From Streptomyces sp. WZ.A104 (GTDB taxonomy: Bacteria > Actinomycetota > Actinomycetes > Streptomycetales > Streptomycetaceae), in the NCBI RefSeq assembly GCF_002382885.1, contig NZ_NWVL01000030.1:27208-91207 (forward strand): 64,000 bases of DNA, in the 5' to 3' direction. Of the stretch, positions 34,829-41,495 are shown one piece after another. The notes beneath the pieces were generated by a model that worked only from the letters and a program-made list of their open reading frames with translations, was not told where the DNA came from and ran no database searches. Numbering within the stretch: the first letter of the stretch is position 1; every line of letters starts with the position of its first letter. Made by a program: the position numbers and the translations under genes.

Positions 34829-36037
34829 CTACTTGGTGTTGAGAGTCAGCCCGTAGTACGCGAGGGCGTCGTTGAGCGGCTGGAAGTAGGAGGAGCCGGG
34901 CGAGTTGACCTGGCCGGTGCAGCGCTGGTTCATCGGTCCGCCGGAGGTGAGGCCCTGGGCCTGGTCCCCGGAGACGTACGCGCCACCGCTGTCCCCGCCC
35001 TGCGTGCAGACGCTGGAGCTGGCCAGTCCGGTCACCACGGTGTCCGGGCCGCCGTTCTGGTCGGTGTAGGTGACGCTGACGTTGTACGAGCCGACCTTGC
35101 CGCAGGTCCAGCCGGTGGTCTGGCCGGACTTGCACAGCGCCGCTCCGGAGGGGGCCCGCTTGCTGCCCTTGACCGGGACGGTGCCCGCCCTGCCGTAGGT
35201 GGTGATGTCGAGGCCGATCGAGTGGCCGGCGTCGACGGTCGCGATGCCCATGTCGACGCTGCGGGTGCCCAGCGCGAACCGGGTGTGGGTGCCCTTGGCG
35301 AACCGGGTGCCGTTGTAGGCCAGTGCGGGCAGGTCCTCGATGCAGTGCCCGGCGGTCACGAGCACCTGCCTGCCGCTGCGGTCCTTGGCGCCGTAACCGA
35401 CTGAGCAGAGGTAGCCGTTGAAGGTCATCCGGCTGCCGGGCGGAACGACGGCCTGGGTCTCCAGCTTCTCCTGCCCCTTGATGACGCGTACGGCGTCGCC
35501 GTTGCTCTTCGCCGCCTTGAGGAAGCTGCGGGTGGCGGCGTCCGATGCCCCGTTGACCTCGACGGTCACGGTGTCGGACGCGAGGTCGACGGACCACGCC
35601 GACACCCCTGCCGGGGCGCTCTTGAGGGCCTTGGCGTCCAGCTGGGCCTTGATGCGGTCGAGCTCGTCCTCCCCGCGTTCGGGGACCCGGGCCTTGAGAC
35701 CCGCCGCCCTGACCTCCTTGGCCGCCCCGGCGTCGGCGGCGTTGACGACCAGGGAACCGTCGGCGGTGAAGAAGGCCCCGAGCGTGTCGACCCGGTGCTT
35801 CCGCAGCTCCGCGAACCGGTCCCGCTCCCGGGCCTCCCGGTCCAGCCGCTCGACGGCGGCCTTCTCACTGACACCCAGCGTCTCGGCGAGGGCCTGCACC
35901 ATCTCCGGCTGATACGCCGGCGCCGAGGGCTCCGCCGCCGTACCGGCGTAGGCCCCTGTGGCGACTCCGGCCGACAGGAGGGCGCCGATGGAGGCGGCCA
36001 CGACATACCTGCGCGCGTTCTTCTTTCCGTGCTTCAC
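34829..36037 (-). CDS. Secreted S1-family serine protease (streptogrisin / alpha-lytic type)
   Basis: 402 residues. Signal peptide 1-32 (KNARRYVVAASIGALLSAGV, ends near AYAGTA). A pro-region to about residue 190 includes an alpha-lytic-type foldase segment (VSAWSVDLASDTVTVEVNG). The chymotrypsin-fold domain then has catalytic His in VLVTAGHC, Asp in RSVDMGIATVD and Ser in TQGGDSGGAY. Paired cysteines at YLCSVGYG/TAGHC and SSVC.../NQRC match streptogrisins. The GTG at 36037 is chosen with GGAAGGAAT 3-11 bp upstream. Acts outside the cell as an autoprocessed protease. Confidence 0.92.
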   Translation of the reverse strand: MKHGKKNARRYVVAASIGALLSAGVATGAYAGTAAEPSAPAYQPEMVQALAETLGVSEKAAVERLDREARERDRFAELRKHRVDTLGAFFTADGSLVVNAADAGAAKEVRAAGLKARVPERGEDELDRIKAQLDAKALKSAPAGVSAWSVDLASDTVTVEVNGASDAATRSFLKAAKSNGDAVRVIKGQEKLETQAVVPPGSRMTFNGYLCSVGYGAKDRSGRQVLVTAGHCIEDLPALAYNGTRFAKGTHTRFALGTRSVDMGIATVDAGHSIGLDITTYGRAGTVPVKGSKRAPSGAALCKSGQTTGWTCGKVGSYNVSVTYTDQNGGPDTVVTGLASSSVCTQGGDSGGAYVSGDQAQGLTSGGPMNQRCTGQVNSPGSSYFQPLNDALAYYGLTLNTK

Positions 36038-36704
36038 GGGATTCCTTCCGCTACACGGGCGAGCGTCCAGACAATGGGGGGGGTGGCCACACCTCGCTTG
36101 GGGACGCGCGATGTGTTCCATGGACACTGCCCGGCGGCGATGACATGTTCCTGTCGCCGCGCCCCGAACTCTGGCGCAGCCGCAACTGCCGCGACAAGAA
36201 GCGGAGATGGGGCTCTTTTCTACAGAACTGGCCGAGAACTGTAGAGAGACCGCCCGAAACACGTGGTCAGACCGGCACGGGGCGCAGCCCGCCCCTCCGC
36301 GCCTATCGCCGTATCGCCCTCGCGGCCTCAAGCGACTATGCGAAGGCGGACGGCAACGAAGGCACCGCACAAAAGCACCGCACAAGATGAATACAAGGGG
36401 GCAGCGCGAGGACGGCCGGGAAGTGGAGTTGTTCCCCCGAATCCGATGAGGGGTGGGAGCAGTTCCTCCGCGAATCAGCCGAGGGAGTCACCAGGGAATC
36501 ACCGACGAGCCTGAGGAGCTATCAGCCCGCGCCCGACAGGAAACCCGCACCGGTCGGCGCACGCCAAGGGGCGGGCTGGTGCTGGCTGATGCGGGCTGAT
36601 GCGGGCTGATGCGGGCTGATGCGGGCTGATGCGGGCTGATGCGGGCTGATGCGGGCCAAGGTACTCAAACACCCGTCAAAGCCCGGGAGCCGGGGCACCC
36701 TGGT
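36038..36704. other. 667-bp gene-free region with tandem repeat
   Basis: It lies between the protease start and the end of the ars island. It is noticeably less GC-rich around 36150-36420 than its flanks and carries a purine-rich run and a 10-bp tandem repeat array near its right end. No frame in it has convincing codon usage or family resemblance. Confidence 0.55.
36571..36656 (+). repeat. Tandem array of GCGGGCTGAT (10-bp unit)
   Basis: Six perfect head-to-tail copies of GCGGGCTGAT occupy 36591-36650. Two degenerate copies lie to the left (36571-36590) and a half copy to the right. The 10-bp period equals one helical turn. It lies outside genes, 49 bp from the end of the second arsC-type gene. 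Confidence 0.95.
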
Positions 36705-37376
36705 TCAAGCCGGTGGCGCCGACGCCCCCAGGAGTTCGCCGACGAGCTTGCCCACCCGCACCTCCAAGGTGTCCCGTACGGCCCGAGCGCTCTCGATGTC
36801 CAGGCCGCTCAGGTCCGGCAGGTCCCAGTCGATGTAGCGGCGTCCCGGTCGTACGGGGCACGCATCGCCGCAGCCGAGCGTGACGACCACGTCCGCTGCC
36901 GCCACCACCTCCGCCGTCAGCGGCTTGGGGAAATCGTCGGCCGCCTCCATTCCCTGCTCGGCGAGGAGCCGGCGCACCACCGGAGCGATATCGGGGGCGG
37001 GGGCGGAGCCCGCCGTCATGACGAAGACCGCGCCCGCCGCGCGCCGCCTCATCAGGGCGGCGGCCAGCTGGGAGCGGCCGGCGTTCTCCGTGCACACGAA
37101 AAGGACCTCGGAAACGCGCTTGGGGCGGATGCCCGACCCGCGCGCCAGGGCGCCGAGCCGCTGATCCGCGAAGCGCTCGACGAGCGCCGGGAGGTGCGTG
37201 CCCACCCGGGCCCGGCCGCCCAGCAGACCGGCGCACTCGGTCACGTACCGCTCGACCGTCTCGTACGAGAACGACGTCCGGTGGCGCGCCGCCAAGCGGC
37301 GGGTGATGCGGCCGAGCAGGGCGCTCGTGTCCCGCAAGGGCGGTACCGGACGCCCGAGATGAGCCGACTCGTCCAC
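36705..37376 (-). CDS. arsC: ArsC-type low-molecular-weight phosphatase/arsenate reductase with N-terminal three-helix domain
   Basis: 223 residues. Residues 20-85 form a helical domain (ITRRLAARHRTSFSYETVER) of the three-helix dimerisation type. The LMW-PTPase-like reductase domain follows: the P-loop CX5R is CTENAGRS in VLFVCTENAGRSQLAAALM, and a second redox Cys pair lies in TLGCGDACPVRPGRRY. It reduces arsenate to arsenite, with mycothiol or thioredoxin as partner. GTG 37376 with GGAGG upstream. Same strand as trxB and arsC but last in that order, 46 bp after trxB. Confidence 0.85.
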   Translation of the reverse strand: MDESAHLGRPVPPLRDTSALLGRITRRLAARHRTSFSYETVERYVTECAGLLGGRARVGTHLPALVERFADQRLGALARGSGIRPKRVSEVLFVCTENAGRSQLAAALMRRRAAGAVFVMTAGSAPAPDIAPVVRRLLAEQGMEAADDFPKPLTAEVVAAADVVVTLGCGDACPVRPGRRYIDWDLPDLSGLDIESARAVRDTLEVRVGKLVGELLGASAPPA

Positions 37377-37422
37377 CGCGGACCTCCCTGATGCGTACGG
37401 GCCAGGCACCGTCCGGTCCGGG

Positions 37423-38391
37423 TCAGACCGTGGCCGTGGCCATGGCCGGGGTCTTGTCCGCCAGGGCGGCGAGGTAGCGCTCGGCGTCGAGCCCTGCCGC
37501 GGCGCCGGTTCCGGCGGCGGTGACGGCCTGGCGGTAGGTGTGGTCGACGACGTCACCGGCGGCGAAGACGCCGGGGAGGTTCGTACGGGTGGAGGGGGAC
37601 TCCACCCTGATGTAGCCCTCGTCGTCCAGGTCGAGCTGGCCGGTGAAGAGTTCGGTGCGGGGGTCGTGCCCGATGGCGATGAAGAGGCCCGTGGCCGCCA
37701 GTTCGCGGGTACGGCCCGTGAGCGTGTCGCGCAGGGCCACTCCGCCGAGCATGCCGTTCTCCTCCTTGATCTCGACGATCTCGCTGTCGAACGCGAAGGA
37801 GATCCTGTCGTCGGCGAAGGCGCGGTTCCGCATGACCTGGGAGGCGCGCAGGGTGGAGCGGCGGTGGACGACGGTGACGGAGCGGGCGAAGCGGGTGAGG
37901 AAGGTGGCCTCTTCCATGGCGGTGTCACCGCCGCCGACCACGACGATGTCGCGGTCACGGAAGAAGAATCCGTCACAGGTGGCACACCATGAGACGCCAC
38001 GTCCGGACAGCTTCTCCTCGTTCGGGAGGCCGAGCTTGCGGTATCCGGATCCGGTGGCGATGATCACCGTCTTGGCGCGGTGGACCGTGCCCTCGGAGTC
38101 CGTGAGTTCCTTGATCTCGCCGGTGAGGTCGACGGAGACGATGTCGTCGTCGATCATCTCGGCGCCGAACTGCTCGGCCTGGGCCCGCATGTTCTCCATG
38201 AGGACCGGCCCGTGGACACCGTCCGGGAAGCCGGGGAAGTTCTCGACCTCGGTCGTCGTGGTCAGCGAACCGCCCACGAAGATCGAGCTGCCGAACAACA
38301 GGGGCTTCAGCTGGGCACGGGCGGCATAGAGAGCGGCGGTGTATCCGGCGGGGCCGGATCCGATGACGACGACCTCGCGGATCTCGCTCAT
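37423..38391 (-). CDS. trxB: Thioredoxin reductase-like flavoprotein of the ars operon
   Basis: 322 residues. FAD motif IGSGPAGYTAALYAARAQL at the N-terminus; redox-active CATC in SWCATCDGFFF; NADPH motif VVGGGDTAMEEATFL; C-terminal GVFAAGDVVDHTYRQAVTAA. It is the NADPH-dependent electron source for thioredoxin-coupled ArsC; this ars-linked form is often called ArsT. Its ATG overlaps the arsC stop by 4 bp. No thioredoxin gene lies nearby. Confidence 0.93.
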   Translation of the reverse strand: MSEIREVVVIGSGPAGYTAALYAARAQLKPLLFGSSIFVGGSLTTTTEVENFPGFPDGVHGPVLMENMRAQAEQFGAEMIDDDIVSVDLTGEIKELTDSEGTVHRAKTVIIATGSGYRKLGLPNEEKLSGRGVSWCATCDGFFFRDRDIVVVGGGDTAMEEATFLTRFARSVTVVHRRSTLRASQVMRNRAFADDRISFAFDSEIVEIKEENGMLGGVALRDTLTGRTRELAATGLFIAIGHDPRTELFTGQLDLDDEGYIRVESPSTRTNLPGVFAAGDVVDHTYRQAVTAAGTGAAAGLDAERYLAALADKTPAMATATV

Positions 38392-38810
38392 GCGGTCCGC
38401 TCCGGGTTCACCGGGGCGATCTCCTCGACCAGGTTCTCGACGAGCTTCTTGATCTGGTCGCGGATCGGGCGGACGGCCTCGACGCCCCGGCCCGCCGGGT
38501 CCTCAAGCGTCCAGTCGAGGTAGCGCTTGCCGGGGAAGACGGGGCAGGTGTCGCCGCAGCCCATGGTGATGCAGACGTCGGAGGCCTTGACCGCGTCGAT
38601 GGTGAGGATCTTGGGGGTCTCGGCGGCGATGTTGATACCGACCTCGCGCATGGCCTCGACGGCGGCGGGGTTGACCTGGTCGGCGGGGGCGGAACCGGCG
38701 GAGCGGACCTCGACGCGGTCCCCGGCCAGGTGCGACAGCCACGCGGCGGCCATCTGGGAACGGCCGGCGTTGTGGACGCAGACGAACAGGACGGAAGGCT
38801 TCTCGGACAC
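38388..38810 (-). CDS. arsC: Arsenate reductase
   Basis: 140 residues, LMW-PTPase-fold arsenate reductase. Nucleophile Cys in VLFVCVHNAGRSQMAAAWL; the later redox cysteines in TMGCGDTCPVFPGKRYLDW; an Arg/Asp-rich C-terminal helix. The GTG at 38810 gives the usual family length; the frame is open 17 codons upstream to 38861, which would use up most of the promoter region. First gene of arsC-trxB-arsC2, divergent from arsR-acr3. Confidence 0.9.
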   Translation of the reverse strand: MSEKPSVLFVCVHNAGRSQMAAAWLSHLAGDRVEVRSAGSAPADQVNPAAVEAMREVGINIAAETPKILTIDAVKASDVCITMGCGDTCPVFPGKRYLDWTLEDPAGRGVEAVRPIRDQIKKLVENLVEEIAPVNPERTA

Positions 38811-38851
38811 GACTGGTCTCACTTGTCTCACGGCGAAGTCAGGCACGAAGG

Positions 38852-38887
38852 ACATCAGCACCCGGTGGTGTCAGCGACCACTGATGT
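38852..38887. promoter_or_regulatory. Inverted repeats in the arsC / arsR divergent promoter
   Basis: ACATCAG (38852-38858) and CTGATGT (38881-38887) are perfect arms 22 bp apart. Nested inside is TGGT-N7-ACCA (38866-38880). The position between two divergent ars genes makes it the natural operator for the ArsR encoded at 38902. Confidence 0.5.
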
Positions 38888-38901
38888 GAGAGTATCAGCC
38901 C

Positions 38902-39210
38902 ATGATGACGTCAGTCGACACTGAACTGATCCGGGTCCTGGGTGATCCCCTGCGCCTGCAGATCGTGACCCTGCTCGCCCGCGAGACCCTGTGCACCACT
39001 CACCTCGTCGAGGAGACCGGTGCCCGGCAGACCAATCTCTCCAACCATCTGAGAGTGCTGCGCGAGGCCGGAGTCGTGGAGACCGAGCCCTGCGGCCGCT
39101 TCACCTACTACAAGCTCCGTCCGGACGTCATCGCCCAGCTCGCCGGCCAGTTCGCCGACCTGGCCGAGTCCGCGCGTACCGCCGTCAAGAACAAGAGGGC
39201 CTGTCCGTGA
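38902..39210 (+). CDS. arsR: ArsR-family repressor of the ACR3 operon
   Basis: 102 residues, winged helix: LGDPLRLQIVTLLARETLCT, TGARQTNLSNHLRVLREAGV as recognition helix and GRFTYYKLRP wing. Cys-containing positions (RETLCTTH and ETEPCGRF) could bind As(III). ATG 38902 or 38905. It overlaps acr3 by 4 bp. Confidence 0.9.
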   Translation: MMTSVDTELIRVLGDPLRLQIVTLLARETLCTTHLVEETGARQTNLSNHLRVLREAGVVETEPCGRFTYYKLRPDVIAQLAGQFADLAESARTAVKNKRACP

Positions 39211-40295
39211 CCCCCACCCAAGCGCCCGCGACCACCGAGGAACCCTCGGTGGTCGCGAAGCTTTCCACGCTCGACCGCTTCCTCGCCGTCTGGATCCTCC
39301 TGGCCATGGGCCTGGGGCTGGGTCTGGGCCGGCTGATCCCCGGGCTGAACGACGCGCTGGCCAAGGTCGAGATCGGCGGCATCTCGCTCCCGATCGCCGC
39401 GGGCCTGCTGATCATGATGTACCCGGTTCTCGCCAAGGTCCGTTACGACAAGCTCGACGCCGTCACCGGCGACCGCAAGCTGATGGCCTCCTCGCTGGTC
39501 GTCAACTGGGTCCTCGGCCCGGCACTCATGTTCGCGCTGGCCTGGATCTTCCTGCCGGACCTGCCCGAATACCGCACCGGCCTGATCATCGTCGGCCTGG
39601 CCCGCTGCATCGCCATGGTCATCATCTGGAACGACCTCGCCTGCGGCGACCGCGAGGCCGCCGCCGTCCTCGTCGCCCTGAACTCCGTCTTCCAGGTCAT
39701 CGCCTTCGGCGTCCTGGGCTGGTTCTACCTCGACCTGCTGCCCGGATGGCTCGGCCTCGGCGACGGCGAGCACCTCGACATCTCCATGTGGAAGATCGCG
39801 TTGAACGTCGTCATCTTCCTCGGAGTCCCCCTGGTCGCGGGCTTCCTGACCCGCCGCATCGGCGAGAAGAAGATGGGCCGCGAGTCCTACGAGCAGAAGT
39901 TCCTGCCGAAGATCGGCCCGTGGGCCCTCTACGGCCTGCTCTTCACGATCGTCGTCCTCTTCGCTCTCCAGGGGAAGACCATCACCTCACAGCCGCTGGA
40001 CGTCGTCCGCATCGCGCTCCCGCTCCTCGTCTACTTCGCGGTGATGTGGTTCGGCACGTTTCTGCTCGGCAAGGCCATCGGCCTGAACTACGACCGCACC
40101 GCCACGCTCGCCTTCACGGCCGCCGGGAACAACTTCGAGCTCGCCATCGCGGTCGCCATCGCCACCTTCGGCGTCACTTCCGGCCAGGCCCTCTCCGGCG
40201 TCGTCGGTCCGCTGATCGAGGTTCCGGTGCTGGTCGCGCTGGTGTACGTATCGCTCGCCTGGCGCAAGAAGTTCACTGCGGCACAGGTGAGGTAG
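39207..40295 (+). CDS. acr3: Arsenite efflux permease, ACR3 family
   Basis: 362 residues with ten hydrophobic helices. ACR3 signatures include MYPVLAKVRYDKLDAV, SLVVNWVLGPALMFALAW and GLARCIAMVIIWNDLACGDR; the Cys in GLARC is the conserved residue needed for transport. GNNFELAIAVAIATFG is the second crossover motif. It exports As(III) from the cytoplasm using the proton gradient. GTG start overlaps the arsR stop; a strong terminator follows. Confidence 0.94.
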   Translation: MTPTQAPATTEEPSVVAKLSTLDRFLAVWILLAMGLGLGLGRLIPGLNDALAKVEIGGISLPIAAGLLIMMYPVLAKVRYDKLDAVTGDRKLMASSLVVNWVLGPALMFALAWIFLPDLPEYRTGLIIVGLARCIAMVIIWNDLACGDREAAAVLVALNSVFQVIAFGVLGWFYLDLLPGWLGLGDGEHLDISMWKIALNVVIFLGVPLVAGFLTRRIGEKKMGRESYEQKFLPKIGPWALYGLLFTIVVLFALQGKTITSQPLDVVRIALPLLVYFAVMWFGTFLLGKAIGLNYDRTATLAFTAAGNNFELAIAVAIATFGVTSGQALSGVVGPLIEVPVLVALVYVSLAWRKKFTAAQVR

Positions 40296-40314
40296 GCCGC
40301 CGCGAAGCATCGTC

Positions 40315-40346
40315 CGGCCGCCCCGCCCCACGCGGCGGGGCGGCCG
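40315..40346 (+). terminator. 13-bp hairpin terminator after acr3
   Basis: CGGCCGCCCCGCC (40315-40327) pairs perfectly with its complement at 40334-40346 around a 6-nt loop, 20 bp after the acr3 stop. Confidence 0.85.
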
Positions 40347-40429
40347 TGTCGGAAACCGATCGGCGCAGTCCGGCTTCGCGATCGGCACGGCCCGCCTCCA
40401 CGGAGGACACCACCCCGAAGCAGCCGCGC

Positions 40430-40927
40430 TCACACCTCGGCGCTGCGGCGTTCGACAAGGACGGTGTCGCGCCAGCGCCCTCGGTGGCGGCCGATGCGCT
40501 CGCGGGTGCCGATGACCCGGAATCCGGCCCGCTCATGGACGGCGAGGCTGGCTGTGTTCTCCGGGAAGATGCCGGCTTGGACGGTCCAGATCCCGGCCGC
40601 CTCGGTGGAGTCGACCAGCGCCTTCAGCAGCGCCGAGGCGACGCCTCGGCCCCGGGCGCCGGGATGCACGTAGACGGAGTGCTCGACGACGCCCGCGTAC
40701 GCGCAGCGGTCGGAGACCTGGGCGGCGGCGACCCAGCCCAGGACCCGCCCGCTCCCGTCGAGCGCGGCGAAGCGGTGCTCGGGCAGTTTGCCGGTGTCGA
40801 ACTCCTCCCAGGTCGGTGCGGTGGTCTCGAACGTGGCGTTGCCCTCGTCGATGCCGGCCTGGTAGATCGCGACGACCGCGTCGGCGTGCTCGGCGCTCAG
40901 CGGAACGACGAGGACGGAGGCGGTCAC
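40430..40927 (-). CDS. arsN1: ArsN1/phosphinothricin-type N-acetyltransferase
   Basis: 165-residue GNAT protein. Segments VAIYQAGIDEGNATFETTAP, CAYAGVVEHSVYVHPGARGR, GRGVASALLKALVDSTEAAG and NTASLAVHERAGFRVIG match the phosphinothricin acetyltransferase/ArsN1 family, which acetylates arsinothricin or glufosinate. In an ars island ArsN1 is the better guess. GTG at 40927 overlaps the ArsR2 stop by 4 bp, so it is under the same ArsR control. Confidence 0.82.
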   Translation of the reverse strand: MTASVLVVPLSAEHADAVVAIYQAGIDEGNATFETTAPTWEEFDTGKLPEHRFAALDGSGRVLGWVAAAQVSDRCAYAGVVEHSVYVHPGARGRGVASALLKALVDSTEAAGIWTVQAGIFPENTASLAVHERAGFRVIGTRERIGRHRGRWRDTVLVERRSAEV

Positions 40928-41286
40928 GCGCCGGAGGCCTTGGTGAGCAGCTGCCCCATCGCCGCGAGGACGGCCGGTTCGACGCGGTAGTAGACCCAGG
41001 TGCCGCGCCGCTCGGAGGAGAGCAGCCCGGCCTCCTTGAGCTTCTTGAGGTGGTGGGACACCGTGGGCTGGGAGACGCCGACGTCGGAGATGTCGCAGAC
41101 GCATGCCTCGCCTCCCTCGTGCGAGGCGACGGCGGAGAACAGCCGCAGCCGGACCGGATCACCCAGCGCCTTGAACATCCTGGCGGTCCGCTCGGCTTCC
41201 TCCGCCGTCAGAGGCCGTTCGTCCAGCGGCGGACAGCAGGGCTCGACGGTGGGCTCCAGCAGAGGCAGCACCTTCGCATTCGACAT
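40924..41286 (-). CDS. arsR: ArsR-family metalloregulator with CxC motif
   Basis: 120 residues. The metal-binding ACVCDI lies in GGEACVCDISDVGVSQPTVS, equivalent to the ELCVCDL motif of classical ArsR. The wing is RRGTWVYYRV. An extra CCPP near the N-terminus (TVEPCCPPLD) may be a third thiol ligand source. ATG start. Palindromes of TCGAC-N4-GTCGA type lie just upstream of it and before the divergent flavoprotein gene. Confidence 0.92.
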   Translation of the reverse strand: MSNAKVLPLLEPTVEPCCPPLDERPLTAEEAERTARMFKALGDPVRLRLFSAVASHEGGEACVCDISDVGVSQPTVSHHLKKLKEAGLLSSERRGTWVYYRVEPAVLAAMGQLLTKASGA

Positions 41287-41295
41287 GCATCTATG

Positions 41296-41309
41296 TTGAC
41301 ATATGTCGA
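41296..41309. promoter_or_regulatory. ArsR operator candidate, arsR2 side
   Basis: TTGAC-ATAT-GTCGA (core GACATATGTC perfect) lies 10 bp upstream of the arsR2 start codon. It matches the site at 41464 except for one base in the left arm and the spacer. The adjoining 13-mer GCATCTATGTTGA (41287-41299) recurs at 41412-41424. Confidence 0.65.
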
Positions 41310-41418
41310 ACCAAGCGCCCAGGCCCGGCCCGGCGCAGCGGCCGGGCCGGACCGTCCGGCGCCGTTGAGGCTACGTCGACGCACTCCAGAGCCAGCCCCA
41401 TGATTCGACAAGCATCTA

Positions 41419-41438
41419 TGTTGATATCCATCGATACA
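41419..41438. promoter_or_regulatory. Second ArsR-like inverted repeat
   Basis: TGTTGATATCCATCGATACA has imperfect dyad symmetry (TGT..GAT / ATC..ACA) and contains the end of the repeated 13-mer GCATCTATGTTGA. It is 58 bp upstream of the flavoprotein start. Confidence 0.5.
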
Positions 41439-41463
41439 GATGCCATGCTGGGATCTCAGGAGA

Positions 41464-41477
41464 TCGACGGATGTCGA
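41464..41477. promoter_or_regulatory. ArsR operator candidate, flavoprotein side
   Basis: TCGAC-GGAT-GTCGA is a perfect 5-bp-arm inverted repeat 18 bp upstream of the flavoprotein ATG and just before its ribosome binding site. It has the same spacing as the site before arsR2. Confidence 0.65.
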
Positions 41478-41495
41478 AACAAAAGGGGAATCGCC

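Noticed and set aside
36571..36660. Possible CRISPR-like array
   Set aside because: The units are 10 bp, head to tail with no spacers, so this is a simple tandem repeat.
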